A stretch of DNA of 64,000 nucleotides from Bacteroidales bacterium (GCA_017452265.1 JAFTMS010000008.1:1-64000), one strand, 5' to 3'; positions 7,773 to 16,725 are shown, counted from the first letter of the stretch. The notes: generated from the sequence alone by a model not told the origin. Made by a program: numbers and translations.

Positions 7773-8295
7773 GTATGAAGCCGCCGGCGAATTCGGCTTT
7801 GGATTTATAGCGGCTGCCGAACATATTGCCGATGCAGACTCCTGCTGCAGAAAAGACTGCCGTTGTCACGCCTATCATCAGAACCGCCTGCCAGATGTTC
7901 ACGTCCAGGAAGGCGAACGAAACGCCGATTGCAAGGGCATCGATGCTTGTAGCCACTGCCATCGCAAGCATCGTCCTGAACGAGAAGTCGGGTTCGGGCT
8001 TGCAGCATCCGCAGTCATCGTCCTTATGGAATGACTCCTTGATCATGTTGCCTCCGATGATGCCAAGAAGAATGAAGGCGATCCAATGGTCTACGCTCTC
8101 GACAAAGCCGGCGAAATGTATGCCGATGAAATAACCTATAAGCGGCATCAGGGCCTGGAAGCCGCCGAACCAGAGAGCGGCGGAAATGGCATGTTTCGGC
8201 CTGAGTGTCTGCACAGAGAGGCCCTTGCATATGGATACGGCAAAGGCGTCCATTGAGACGCCTACCGCTATGACAAGTAATTCAGCAAATTGCAT
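7726..8295 (-). CDS. mntP: Manganese efflux pump MntP
   Basis: The 189-residue inner-membrane protein has six hydrophobic segments and the MntP/YebN signatures: SMDAFAVSICKGL in the first helix and the matching ATSIDALAIGVSFAFL in the fourth, whose Asp residues are needed for Mn export. A Cys/His-rich cytosolic loop (CGCCK near 105) lies between repeats. Function is expulsion of excess Mn(II). The 3' end overlaps the convergent methyltransferase gene. Confidence 0.93.
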   Translation of the reverse strand: MQFAELLVIAVGVSMDAFAVSICKGLSVQTLRPKHAISAALWFGGFQALMPLIGYFIGIHFAGFVESVDHWIAFILLGIIGGNMIKESFHKDDDCGCCKPEPDFSFRTMLAMAVATSIDALAIGVSFAFLDVNIWQAVLMIGVTTAVFSAAGVCIGNMFGSRYKSKAEFAGGFILIVMGLKILLEHICA

Positions 8296-8338
8296 AAAAT
8301 GTTATGGATTTCTCGACTACGCTCGAAATGACGACAAA

Positions 8339-9148
8339 TTATTTGTCTACAGTGATGTGTCCGAGGTTCAGTCCCCATTTCCAGTTCTGAACCACGATGA
8401 CGTCCTTGCCGTCGAGATCCGTGACATGCTGCATCTTACGGAGCAGAGTGTGTGAATGCCCACCCACTATCAGGTCCACATTCCTTATCTGCGAGGCCAG
8501 CTCCTTATCCTCCACATATCCCAAATGGCTGAGGCAGAGCACAAGGTCACACCCCTTCTCATTGCGCAGATATTCAGCATATTCATTCACCAAAGGCGCC
8601 GGCTCCTGATACTTCAGTCCACCGATGAGATGCCTGTCCACAACCCTCGTGATGTCCGTCAGAAGGCCTATTATGCCGATCTTCATTCCCGCCTTCTTCA
8701 CAATTGCATACGGCTTCACAAGCCCTTCAAGCGGATTTCCCGTAAAGTCATAGTTGGCGCACACCACCTTGGTATTCTTCAGATTACGCAGACGTCTTGC
8801 CAGTTCCTGCGCGCCATTGTCGAACTCATGGTTTCCAAGCGTCGCCACATCGAATCCGAAGGCATTCATCACATCGATCTCGATGTCACCGCCAAGTTCC
8901 GTAAAATATGAAGTGCCCTGGCCGTAATCCCCTGCATGAAGCAGGAGCACATTCCTTTTTCCGTCCGCACAACGCACGCTGTCGATGTAGGCAGCCTGCT
9001 CGATCACTCCCCCACGTCCCTTGTAATCACCGCTGCGCTGCGGATCTATGTGGCTGTGAGTGTCATTCAAATGAAGTATGGTCAGGTGCTGGGCATCCAC
9101 AGCCACAGCAGCCAGCGCCATCGCAAAAGTCAGAAACAGTTTCTTCAT
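8339..9148 (-). CDS. Exported metallophosphatase, N-terminal half of a split 5'-nucleotidase
   Basis: The 269-residue protein has a signal peptide ending near VDAQ and the calcineurin-like dimetal motifs of UshA-type nucleotidases: LHLNDTHSHID (about 24-34), HAGDYGQGT, TLGNHEFDNG, and VGGHSHT. It lacks the C-terminal substrate-binding domain, which is encoded by the immediately upstream gene; the two overlap by four bases (ATGA). The pair probably works as one periplasmic or surface phosphatase releasing phosphate from nucleotides. The split form is common in Bacteroidetes. Confidence 0.9.
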   Translation of the reverse strand: MKKLFLTFAMALAAVAVDAQHLTILHLNDTHSHIDPQRSGDYKGRGGVIEQAAYIDSVRCADGKRNVLLLHAGDYGQGTSYFTELGGDIEIDVMNAFGFDVATLGNHEFDNGAQELARRLRNLKNTKVVCANYDFTGNPLEGLVKPYAIVKKAGMKIGIIGLLTDITRVVDRHLIGGLKYQEPAPLVNEYAEYLRNEKGCDLVLCLSHLGYVEDKELASQIRNVDLIVGGHSHTLLRKMQHVTDLDGKDVIVVQNWKWGLNLGHITVDK

Positions 9149-9993
9149 CGCTTCAAATCCTTTACAATTACACGTCCGTCCGCCTTGTACTCTATCGGCC
9201 TTCCAGCTGCCGTCTCCGCATAGACATATTCAAGGACGGCATCAATCACGTCCACATCATCGAAAGTGGTGATGGACACGGCATTATAATCAAGCGAAAG
9301 TCCGTCGCCTCCGCCAAGAAGGAACGATATCGTCGCAAGCCCGTATATGCGGTCGTCATCTATAGGTCCGCCTCCGATTTCAGCGGAAATCAGCTTGCCG
9401 TCTTCTGCGACTACCCGTACGCCTCCCAGCACCTGGAAGCGTCCTGCAGCCATTCCCTCAAGTATCGCCCTGATCTGTCTGCCCGTCTGCTCCACATACA
9501 CGAGCTGGTTCTTGAACGGGAACATCGAAAGCATATCGTCCAGGATGATGTCACCCTGAGGCATATCCACACGTATGCCTCCGAAATTCAGCACACCGAT
9601 ATCCACCTTTTTCCCTGCAAGACGTTCGGTCTTGTCCATCAGCAGATCCACTGCCCAATTTGAAAGAGCGCTTTCGGGATACGCAGTGGACATTGCCTCA
9701 GTGGAATATCCGATGACATCCTTGACGCGAGCCATCTTCGGCTGAGCATCAAGCACGACACGGGCAGTCCTTGCAGTCGCCGACCTTCCGCCGAACACTC
9801 GTCCGTTTGGAGCGACATATCTACGTCCATCGAACCGTCCCAGCGCTTCGTCTACATTGTCCTTGGCCGGAGCCTTGCATCCAGTCCTGCTTCCATCCAT
9901 CGGAACCGTCTTCCAGCCGTATTCCTGCCCCACAGCCGTAAAGGACATGAAGCACAATACAGCAAAACTTACTAAAATTCCAACTTTTTTCAT
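9145..9993 (-). CDS. Exported 5'-nucleotidase C-terminal domain protein
   Basis: The 282-residue protein has a signal peptide (cleavage near AVGQ) and, from about residue 95, the 5'-nucleotidase C-terminal domain: NWAVDLLMDKTE, VLNFGGIRVDMPQGD, and MLSMFPFKNQLVYVEQTG. These loops stack the nucleobase in UshA. About 55 residues after the signal peptide are unrelated linker. It precedes and overlaps the catalytic-half gene, so two polypeptides are made from one message. Confidence 0.88.
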   Translation of the reverse strand: MKKVGILVSFAVLCFMSFTAVGQEYGWKTVPMDGSRTGCKAPAKDNVDEALGRFDGRRYVAPNGRVFGGRSATARTARVVLDAQPKMARVKDVIGYSTEAMSTAYPESALSNWAVDLLMDKTERLAGKKVDIGVLNFGGIRVDMPQGDIILDDMLSMFPFKNQLVYVEQTGRQIRAILEGMAAGRFQVLGGVRVVAEDGKLISAEIGGGPIDDDRIYGLATISFLLGGGDGLSLDYNAVSITTFDDVDVIDAVLEYVYAETAAGRPIEYKADGRVIVKDLKR

Positions 9994-10008
9994 AAATGAA
10001 TATATATT

Positions 10009-10050
10009 CGTATTGACTGAAACATGGAATCGGCATTTTCAGTCAATACG
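10009..10050. terminator. Perfect 14-bp inverted repeat between ABC permease and nucleotidase genes
   Basis: CGTATTGACTGAAA (10009-10022) and TTTCAGTCAATACG (10037-10050) are exact inverted copies with a 14-base loop. It starts four bases after the ABC permease stop, so it may end that transcript, though no T tract follows on the minus strand. A regulatory or attenuator role for the nucleotidase pair is possible. Confidence 0.6.
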
Positions 10051-10053
10051 ACA

Positions 10054-11415
10054 CTATTTCTGTTTGAGCCATTTCCAAAGATCCTTGAAGGTCGTCTTCT
10101 TGCCGAACATCAGGATACCGATCTTATATATCTTCGCCGACAGCCACGCACATCCCGCAAACGTCGCCGCCAGAAGCACAACCGAAAGCGCCAGCTCCCA
10201 TCCCGGAACCCCGAACGGAATACGCGCAAGCATCACAATCGGAGACGTGAACGGAATCATAGAACACCACCATACAATCGGGCTGTCAGGCGCATTGAAC
10301 GCATAAAGCGCCACAAAGAACGCCAGCAGAAGCGGTATCGTCACAGGCATCTGAAGCTGGTTCGTGTCCGCCTCATTCTCCACAGCCGAACCGATCGCAG
10401 CAAAGAACGAAGCATAAAGCAGATATCCGAGTGCAAAATAGATGACGAAAGCCAGAATCATCTGCACCCAGTTGATGTCCTTGAGCGTACTGAGAACCGC
10501 ACCCATGCCCTCACTGTCCTGAGTCATCGCTGCCATTTCCTCGACAGAGACACCTCCCATCGAGCCTGTCATCTCCAGCATCTGCTCAGTCTGCGCAGAA
10601 TCCCCCATGAGCGAATCGAATCCTGCCACCGCAGAGAATCCGCCTACAAGCACAAGAGTCAGGAGAATCCACAGGAAGAACTGCGTCAGAGCCACACATG
10701 CCACACCGATGATCTTTCCGAACATCAGTTCCGTCGCCTTCACAGAAGACACCAGCACCTCGACAACCCTGCTCGCCTTCTCCTCTATCACGCTCTGCAT
10801 GACCATGCCGGAGAACATCGCGATGAACATATATATGATTATGGACAGAACCATCGATATGATCATATACACCTCGGAAGACGTGATCTTTTCCTCACCC
10901 GACTCATCAAGCGTATATGTCGTCATAGATACGTCGGATTTCACATCCGCCATTATCTGCTTGAGGTCTGAAACCTCGTAAAGCGCTATCCTGTAATCCT
11001 CTACGGCATCATCCACCTTAGACTGCACACCCTCCTTGAGTTCCATGCTCAAAGGCTTCACCGAATATGAGACAACCGAAACCGTACGCTGCGCAGTGTC
11101 TATCGGCGATATCACCACAAGGGCATCCAGCCCGAGGGACTCGAACCGCACCTTCATGCTGTCTACCGGTTCTGTCGAACAATCAGTATAGTCAACAGCC
11201 TCAGTATCTTCAAGATACGGCATCACAATGCCAGACTGGTCGATGACAGCCACCTGCTTTCCCTTGTCCTTCGCCATAAACATGATGACGCTTGGAAGAA
11301 TGCACATTGCCGCAAAAAGCACAGGCACAAGGAAGGTCGTGAGAAGGAACGACTTCTTCTTTACACGGGTAAGATACTCACGTGATATGATGATTCCTAT
11401 ATTTCTAAGTTTCAT
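10054..11415 (-). CDS. ABC-2 type transporter permease (NatB-like)
   Basis: The 453-residue membrane protein has the ABC-2 exporter layout: a cytosolic start (ISREYLTRVKKKSF), one transmembrane helix at about 22-45, a large external domain to about 170, then five or so helices with the conserved ASRVVEVLVSSVKATELMFGKI segment. It pairs with the ATPase encoded two bases upstream. NatAB systems export Na+ or other small compounds; the cargo here is not shown. Confidence 0.88.
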   Translation of the reverse strand: MKLRNIGIIISREYLTRVKKKSFLLTTFLVPVLFAAMCILPSVIMFMAKDKGKQVAVIDQSGIVMPYLEDTEAVDYTDCSTEPVDSMKVRFESLGLDALVVISPIDTAQRTVSVVSYSVKPLSMELKEGVQSKVDDAVEDYRIALYEVSDLKQIMADVKSDVSMTTYTLDESGEEKITSSEVYMIISMVLSIIIYMFIAMFSGMVMQSVIEEKASRVVEVLVSSVKATELMFGKIIGVACVALTQFFLWILLTLVLVGGFSAVAGFDSLMGDSAQTEQMLEMTGSMGGVSVEEMAAMTQDSEGMGAVLSTLKDINWVQMILAFVIYFALGYLLYASFFAAIGSAVENEADTNQLQMPVTIPLLLAFFVALYAFNAPDSPIVWWCSMIPFTSPIVMLARIPFGVPGWELALSVVLLAATFAGCAWLSAKIYKIGILMFGKKTTFKDLWKWLKQK

Positions 11416-11417
11416 GA

Positions 11418-12332
11418 CTATTCCTCCTCCGTTACAAGTTTGATGAATATGTCATTCATTCTCGGCACAAGCTCCTTGAACGAATTGACCGTAATATTCT
11501 GAGCCACAAGCTCCTTGAGAACCGCATTCGTATCCTTTTCCGCATCAAGAGAAAGCACGGCCGTATGTCTTCCGGCATCGTCCTGATCCGACAGGACGGT
11601 ATAAAGTCCCGGCACCGATTCTACAGGACGGTTCTCCGTATATATCAGTTCTACATTGTTGTTGCCGTATTTATGACGGATTTCGTCAACGCCTCCTGTG
11701 ATGACCACGTGGGACTTGTTGATGAGGGCGATGTTGTCGCAAAGCTCCTCCACAGACTCCATGTTGTGGGTTGAAAGGATTATCGTCGCGCCCTCAGCCT
11801 TCAGACGCAGGATTTCCTCACGGATGATCTGGGCGTTCACTGGATCGAAGCCTGAAAACGGCTCATCGAGGATAAGGAGCGAAGGCTTATGCACGACCGT
11901 CGTGATGAACTGCACCTTCTGGGCCATGCCCTTGGAAAGCTCCTCCACCTTCTTGTTCCACCAGCTTTCGATTCCAAAACGCACGAACCACTTCTTCAGT
12001 CCGGCAGCAGCCTCACGCGAGCTCATTCCCTTGAGCTGGGCGAAGTACATGGCCTGGTCTCCGACCTTCATCTTGCGGTACAGTCCCCTTTCCTCGGGAA
12101 GATAGCCGATCCTCTCCACATCGTCCTGAGTTATAGGCCTGCCGTCGAAAAGGACGGTTCCTGAATTCGGGATGGTAATACGGTTTATGATACGGATGAG
12201 GGTGGTCTTTCCTGCACCGTTAGGCCCGAGAAGGCCGAAGATCTTTCCTTTCGGGATGTCTACCGAAACCTTGTCAAGAGCCACCTTTTCACCGAAGCTC
12301 TTGCAGACATCTTTGCATTGAATCAATCCCAT
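11418..12332 (-). CDS. ABC transporter ATP-binding protein (NatA-like)
   Basis: The 304-residue ATPase has Walker A GPNGAGKTT near residue 36, signature ELSKGMAQKVQ, Walker B LLILDEPFSGFDPVN, and an H-loop STHNMES. After residue 215 follows a DUF4162-type C-terminal extension found in NatA/CcmA-like exporters. It acts with the adjacent permease gene. It begins 21 bases after holA and is likely in the same transcript. Confidence 0.92.
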   Translation of the reverse strand: MGLIQCKDVCKSFGEKVALDKVSVDIPKGKIFGLLGPNGAGKTTLIRIINRITIPNSGTVLFDGRPITQDDVERIGYLPEERGLYRKMKVGDQAMYFAQLKGMSSREAAAGLKKWFVRFGIESWWNKKVEELSKGMAQKVQFITTVVHKPSLLILDEPFSGFDPVNAQIIREEILRLKAEGATIILSTHNMESVEELCDNIALINKSHVVITGGVDEIRHKYGNNNVELIYTENRPVESVPGLYTVLSDQDDAGRHTAVLSLDAEKDTNAVLKELVAQNITVNSFKELVPRMNDIFIKLVTEEE

Positions 12333-12353
12333 CTTGTCTATATTGTTAAATCA

Positions 12354-13394
12354 TTACATATTCAATATCTTGGCGGTCAGTTCCACCATGAGTCCGGCCG
12401 GTGTGGCCTCGCCGGCATCACCGCCCTTGCCCTTGTAGTCGTATTCCTTCAGAAGGGCGATCACAGCCATGCACTTCTTCACAGGGTAGTTGCGCACCGC
12501 CGTATCATATTCAGAGAAGAAATACGGATTCACCCCCAGCACCTTGGCCTTCTGGTCGTTCATCGGACGAGGATTCTTCATCAGCAGCGCACCGTATTTC
12601 AGAATTCTGTAGAAATGCGTATACAGCGCGCTCACAGCCATCGGCATCGCAAACTTTGCCGACGAACCGATGTACGCAGCAATCCTCAGCGCCTTCGCGG
12701 CATTCTTCATCGACAGTTCCTTTGTAAGCTCGAAAATGCTGAACTGACGGCTTATGCCCACATTCCTCTCGATGTCCTTCGCACTCACCTCCACCGTGCC
12801 TTCCGGCAGATTCTTCAGCATCTTCTCCGTCTCTATCGCAATCTTGTTCAGGTCCGTTCCGGCATGTTCGGCAAGCAGGGCCGCAGCGTCGGGAGCGATG
12901 CGCATACCTTTGTTCTGATAGAACATCGATATCCATTTCGGCATCTCATAGTCTTTCAGAGCCATCGAGTCCACCACCACGCCCATCTTGGAAACGGTCT
13001 TGTAAAGCGACTTGCGCTTGTCGGCCGACGCCCCGTGCATCGCAATCACCAGCACAGTGGACTCCAACGGCTTCTGACAATATACAGCCAGTTCCTCCAG
13101 AGTCTTCATCATCTGCGCCTCCTTCACCACCACAAGCTGCCTTTCGGCAAACATCGGATAACGTCGTGCCGCCGTAATCACAGCATCCGCATCCACATCA
13201 GCTCCGTAGCAGACCGCCTGATTGAAATCGCGTTCGCTCTCGTCAAGACAATGCTCCATCACGGCATCACAGACCATATCCACATAATAAGGCTCGTCCC
13301 CCATCAGCAGATACACCGGCCTGAAGATGCCGCTGCGCACATCCCTGACAATTTCCCTGCAAAGGGAATCCGTTTCTGTAAATCCTTTCGCCAT
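12354..13394 (-). CDS. holA: DNA polymerase III delta subunit
   Basis: The 346-residue product from Met 13394 (MAKGFTETD) matches HolA: IFRPVYLLMGDEPYYVD at the start of the AAA-like domain, FAERQLVVVKEAQMMK, and the C-terminal collar region with SIFELTKELS. It opens and loads the beta clamp as part of the clamp loader. A Met at 13412 is six codons upstream, but the -7 box at 13401-13408 lies between the two, so 13394 is chosen. The message would be almost leaderless. Confidence 0.9.
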   Translation of the reverse strand: MAKGFTETDSLCREIVRDVRSGIFRPVYLLMGDEPYYVDMVCDAVMEHCLDESERDFNQAVCYGADVDADAVITAARRYPMFAERQLVVVKEAQMMKTLEELAVYCQKPLESTVLVIAMHGASADKRKSLYKTVSKMGVVVDSMALKDYEMPKWISMFYQNKGMRIAPDAAALLAEHAGTDLNKIAIETEKMLKNLPEGTVEVSAKDIERNVGISRQFSIFELTKELSMKNAAKALRIAAYIGSSAKFAMPMAVSALYTHFYRILKYGALLMKNPRPMNDQKAKVLGVNPYFFSEYDTAVRNYPVKKCMAVIALLKEYDYKGKGGDAGEATPAGLMVELTAKILNM

Positions 13395-13400
13395 AGCCTG

Positions 13401-13408
13401 CAAATATA
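13401..13408 (-). promoter_or_regulatory. -7 box of holA
   Basis: Minus-strand TATATTTG matches TAnnTTTG. Transcription would begin only a few bases before the ATG at 13394. No TTG lies at the proper distance. Confidence 0.5.
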
Positions 13409-13464
13409 GCAATTATAGTTGATACGCCGACATTCATAAGACGCATATTTCCGCAAATCACTAC

Positions 13465-13496
13465 AAAAGAAAAAGGCAGCACCCTGAGATGCCGCC
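13465..13496 (-). terminator. Rho-independent terminator of the hpf operon
   Basis: Read on the minus strand GGCGGCA and TGCTGCC pair (one G-U) around an 8-base loop, followed by TTTTTCTTTT. It follows hpf by about 20 bases. Confidence 0.85.
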
Positions 13497-13514
13497 TGAA
13501 TGTCATTTGTTGCC

Positions 13515-13802
13515 TTATGCTCTTTTTTCCTTTTCCTTTACGAGTTTTTCCTTGAGGATGTCCGCGCAGTCCACGACAGCGTCTTCGAAGGTCTTGGCAT
13601 TCTTCTCGACAACTATTGTGCTGCCCGGGATACCTACCTGAATCTTCACATTCTTGTTCTCATGGTCCGGGAGCAGTGAAAGCGCCACATCTACTCCAGT
13701 TACCGCATCGTAGAACTTCTCCAGTCTTGAGAGTTTCTTCTCTACAAAGTCCAATAGTTTCTGATCTGCATTGAACTTGATGCTCTGAACTCTAATCTCC
13801 AT
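13515..13802 (-). CDS. hpf: Ribosome hibernation-promoting factor, HPF/YfiA family
   Basis: The 95-residue protein (MEIRVQSIKFNAD...) is the short single-domain form. Typical features are KLLDFVEKKLSRLEKFYD in the first helix, a basic face, and the helix KTFEDAVVDCADILKEKL. It binds the 30S decoding region in stationary phase. The start at 13802 has a GGAGGT ribosome binding site inside the end of the upstream recombinase gene, which it overlaps by 11 bases; an in-frame Met at 13841 lies inside that gene and lacks such a site. Confidence 0.92.
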   Translation of the reverse strand: MEIRVQSIKFNADQKLLDFVEKKLSRLEKFYDAVTGVDVALSLLPDHENKNVKIQVGIPGSTIVVEKNAKTFEDAVVDCADILKEKLVKEKEKRA

Positions 13803-14784
13803 GTTTACCTCCGTTTTTTGCCCTTGGATGGGCTTGTTCATAAATATCCTTGAGTCGGGCGATGCTGCTGTGGGTATAGATCTGAGTCGTAGCCAGAGAT
13901 GAATGGCCGAGCAGTTCCTTTATGGAATTCAGGTCCGCTCCTTCATTCAGAAGCTCTGTCGCAAGAGAATGCCGCAGGACATGCGGAGACCTGCGTCCCG
14001 TAATGCCTTCAGCGCTTCCAAGCTCGCTCTTCACCACCCTGTCCACGTACACGGGATACAGTCTTGCACCCTTGTATGTCACGAACAGCGGCTCTTTCAA
14101 AGACCTTTTCCCTCCGCACATCGTCTCAACTGCTTCCAAATATAGCAAAATTTCTTCACACAGCGAAACCACAAGCGGAATTTCTCGCATTTTATCGCCT
14201 TTTCCATGAACTTTTACAACTTTGCGGCCAAAATCGACGTCTGCAAGCGTAAGCCCAAGCAGTTCGGAGCGACGTATTCCCAGAGAATACATCGTGGATA
14301 TCAGCAGACGGGCAAGGCGCTTTTCGTAAAGTTCACGGCCATGCTTTGTGTCGTGACAAATGATGAAGCTGTCGAGAAGTTCACGTGAGGCATACACGTC
14401 CGTATTCCTGAAATATTCCTGCATGGCATCGTCCTTATAAAACGTCGGGATACGTTTTTCCACCTTGGGCTTCGGGACGAGAGACACGGGATTCGCATTT
14501 ATGAGGCCTTCCTTTACAAGATAGCGGCAGAAGCTGCTCAAGGCCGAAAGATGCAGATTCACGGTCTTGGGCTGGAGAGCACGACGGTCGAGAAGCGCCA
14601 CCTCGTGGCTCCTGATTTCAGACTTGTTCAGAGCCTCGACCATCTCGGCATCTGACACATCCTGACGGCCGTCAAAACGTTCGGCGACAAAACCCCTGAG
14701 GGCATCCTCATATATGGAAACAGTCCTCGGAGAATACCGGCGTACGTCACGGATATACCTTATATATTTATCGATGATTGTCAT
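13792..14784 (-). CDS. Tyrosine recombinase, XerC/XerD family
   Basis: The 330-residue protein has an N-terminal SAM-like domain (ARYSPRTVSIYE-type start, about 1-100) and a catalytic domain with the full set: Arg in LGIRRSELLGL, Lys in HGKGDKMREIP, HVLRHSLATELL, and the C-terminal His/Tyr in LGHSSLATTQIYTH. Its position between the CCA enzyme and hpf, with overlaps on both sides, is that of the chromosomal dimer-resolution Xer gene in Bacteroidetes rather than a phage integrase. Confidence 0.9.
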   Translation of the reverse strand: MTIIDKYIRYIRDVRRYSPRTVSIYEDALRGFVAERFDGRQDVSDAEMVEALNKSEIRSHEVALLDRRALQPKTVNLHLSALSSFCRYLVKEGLINANPVSLVPKPKVEKRIPTFYKDDAMQEYFRNTDVYASRELLDSFIICHDTKHGRELYEKRLARLLISTMYSLGIRRSELLGLTLADVDFGRKVVKVHGKGDKMREIPLVVSLCEEILLYLEAVETMCGGKRSLKEPLFVTYKGARLYPVYVDRVVKSELGSAEGITGRRSPHVLRHSLATELLNEGADLNSIKELLGHSSLATTQIYTHSSIARLKDIYEQAHPRAKNGGKHGD

Positions 14785-16289
14785 GAGACCGGGAACAGTC
14801 CGATTTCCGCCGCCTTTGCCCTCATATAGACATCCGCTGCCTCAAACGTATTCTCTATTTCTCCGTCAAGGATGGCATTCTTCACGGCCTCCTTCAGCTG
14901 ACCGATCGTGTTGCACGGCTCTATTCCGAAGAGCTGCATCACGTAATCGCCTGTAATAGGGTTCTTGAAGTTGCGGATTGCATCCTTCGCCTCCACTTCC
15001 ACCAGCTTTGCCTTCACAAGTTCGAAATTTGCTCTCAGACGGGCCACCTTGCGAGGGTTCTTGGACGTGATGTCCGCATTGCAGAGCAGCATCAGGTCGT
15101 CAATGTCGTTACCTGCATCAAAAAGCAGACGGCGAACAGCGGAATCCGTAACCTCTTCAGTGACAAGGGCTATCGGTCTGAGATGCAGGGCAACAAGCTT
15201 CTGTACGTATTTCATCTTCTCGTTCAGCGGCATCTTCAGACTCTTGAATATCTTAGGAATCCAGCGCGAGCCTACCACTTCATGCCCATGGAATGTCCAG
15301 CCGAGAGCAGGATCATATCTTTTCGTAGCCGGTTTGGCGATATCATGCAGAAGAGCTGCCCAGCGAAGCCATACGTTCGGTTCAGTGCGTATCTTCTCCA
15401 CCTCCACGCCGTCCTCAAAGACGAAATCCCTGAGAGTGCCTTCAGCGATGGCCTCCATCTCTGCAACAGCCACATTGTCAAGCACTTCGAGCGTATGGGA
15501 GAAATTCTCCTTATGGCCTTTTCCTTCGACGGTCTCAACACCTTTCAGCTTGGCCAGCTGAGGCAGGACATATTCCAGAAGACCTGTCTCATCAAGCAGT
15601 CTGAAACCTATTGACGGCTTCGAAGTCACCAGAATCTTGTTAAGCTCCTCCACTATACGTTCCTTAGACAGGATCTCCATCCTCTGCCTCATGCGCCGGA
15701 TCGATTCCAAAGACTCCGGCACAATCGTAAACTGTTGCTGCTCAGTGGAAAGCTTGGTAGCAAAACGGATTGCACGCACCATGCGGAGAGGGTCGTCGCT
15801 ATATGTCGTATCAGGATCCAGAGGCGTCCTTATGATGCCGGCCGCAAGGTCACGTATGCCTCCGAACGGATCCACGAGCGCTCCGAAATCCTCCTTCTGA
15901 AGGCTGAAGGCCATCGCATTGATGGTGAAGTCGCGCCTCAGCTGGTCGTCTTCGAGTGTGCCGTCCTCAACGACAGGCTTACGCGAATCCCTGCTGTAGG
16001 ACTCCTTACGTGCACCCACAAACTCCACCTCTATACCTTTATATCTGAGCATCGCCGTACCGAAATTCTTGAATACGGACACATTGCTGTGCACACGCTC
16101 CCCCACTGCCTCGGCAAGCTCTATTCCGCTGCCTTCCACCACTATGTCGATGTCCTTGCTCGGCCTTCCGAGAAAGCAGTCGCGTACATAGCCGCCGATG
16201 ACGAACGCACGCACGCCTTTTTCGGCTGCCACTTCCGACACGATTTCAAATATCCTATGATCCAGAAAACCTTGTGTTATTGTTGGCAT
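14781..16289 (-). CDS. tRNA nucleotidyltransferase / poly(A) polymerase family with HD domain
   Basis: The 502-residue protein carries the class II nucleotidyltransferase motif FVIGGYVRD (about 32-40) with catalytic DIDIVVEG, the RRDFTINAMAFS motif near 140, and an HD domain with ALLHDIAKPATK near 310. It most likely adds CCA to tRNA 3' ends; some relatives make poly(A). It overlaps xer by four bases and the upstream HsdR-N-like gene by 13. Confidence 0.92.
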   Translation of the reverse strand: MPTITQGFLDHRIFEIVSEVAAEKGVRAFVIGGYVRDCFLGRPSKDIDIVVEGSGIELAEAVGERVHSNVSVFKNFGTAMLRYKGIEVEFVGARKESYSRDSRKPVVEDGTLEDDQLRRDFTINAMAFSLQKEDFGALVDPFGGIRDLAAGIIRTPLDPDTTYSDDPLRMVRAIRFATKLSTEQQQFTIVPESLESIRRMRQRMEILSKERIVEELNKILVTSKPSIGFRLLDETGLLEYVLPQLAKLKGVETVEGKGHKENFSHTLEVLDNVAVAEMEAIAEGTLRDFVFEDGVEVEKIRTEPNVWLRWAALLHDIAKPATKRYDPALGWTFHGHEVVGSRWIPKIFKSLKMPLNEKMKYVQKLVALHLRPIALVTEEVTDSAVRRLLFDAGNDIDDLMLLCNADITSKNPRKVARLRANFELVKAKLVEVEAKDAIRNFKNPITGDYVMQLFGIEPCNTIGQLKEAVKNAILDGEIENTFEAADVYMRAKAAEIGLFPVS

Positions 16290-16699
16290 AGCATTTCATT
16301 ATAGGTAGGGACTTTATCCATGAACACATACTTTCTCTGGCCGTCTGTTTCCGTACGGCGGCAGATATATGTGCTTGTCCCGTTGGTTATTATCATATAT
16401 TTCACGTCCAGTACCATGTTGTAGCGTATCGCCTGATCCAGAACAACCTGATTCAAAACGACTTCAGGACGTTTACATTCCACAACTGCGAGCGGTCTGG
16501 CCTGACGGTCATAAACGAGAATGTCCGAGCGGAACTGCTTGCCTCCAAGCCTGAAACCCGCCTCGCTCATCATCATGTGCATAGGCACGCCCAACTGTCC
16601 GGAAAGCACACCGATGCACCACTGACGCACCTTCTCTTCGGGTGTCAGCGCCACCTCCTTCTTCCTGAGCGGATCCCATATCGTCTGCTTTGTGGTCAT
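16277..16699 (-). CDS. HsdR N-terminal-like (type I restriction enzyme R domain) protein
   Basis: The 140-residue protein is a stand-alone HSDR_N-like nuclease fold. The PD-(D/E)xK elements are visible: SDILVYDRQARPLAVVECK (D-x(n)-ExK). No helicase or methylase genes accompany it, so it is not a restriction system. This short protein is widely conserved in Bacteroidetes near DNA-metabolism genes. Its role is unknown; a structure-specific nuclease is possible. Confidence 0.8.
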   Translation of the reverse strand: MTTKQTIWDPLRKKEVALTPEEKVRQWCIGVLSGQLGVPMHMMMSEAGFRLGGKQFRSDILVYDRQARPLAVVECKRPEVVLNQVVLDQAIRYNMVLDVKYMIITNGTSTYICRRTETDGQRKYVFMDKVPTYNEMLCQQ

Positions 16700-16717
16700 A
16701 ACTGCTGTAAAATCCTA

Positions 16718-16725
16718 CAAAAATA
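16718..16725 (-). promoter_or_regulatory. -7 box of the HsdR-N / cca / xer / hpf operon
   Basis: Minus-strand TATTTTTG matches TAnnTTTG and lies 19 bases before the start at 16699. The TTG element is not evident. Confidence 0.45.

Noticed and set aside
8301-8335. Hairpin with ATTTC and GAAAT ends between mntP and the nucleotidase gene
   Set aside because: Only the outer 5 bp pair; the core has mismatches. It may be a copy of a genome-wide intergenic repeat, but one copy cannot show that.
10024-10971. 315-codon open frame antisense to the ABC permease
   Set aside because: Low-complexity Arg/His product with no motif; opposite the well-supported permease.
12318-13409. 363-codon open frame antisense to holA
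   Set aside because: No conserved motif; the minus strand encodes a full-length HolA.
13792-14784. Integrase of an integrated phage or island
   Set aside because: The tyrosine recombinase is embedded by overlaps between cca and hpf, the usual chromosomal Xer context; no attachment repeats seen.
16277-16699. Restriction-modification system
   Set aside because: Only an HsdR N-terminal-like domain is present; no helicase, methylase or specificity gene.
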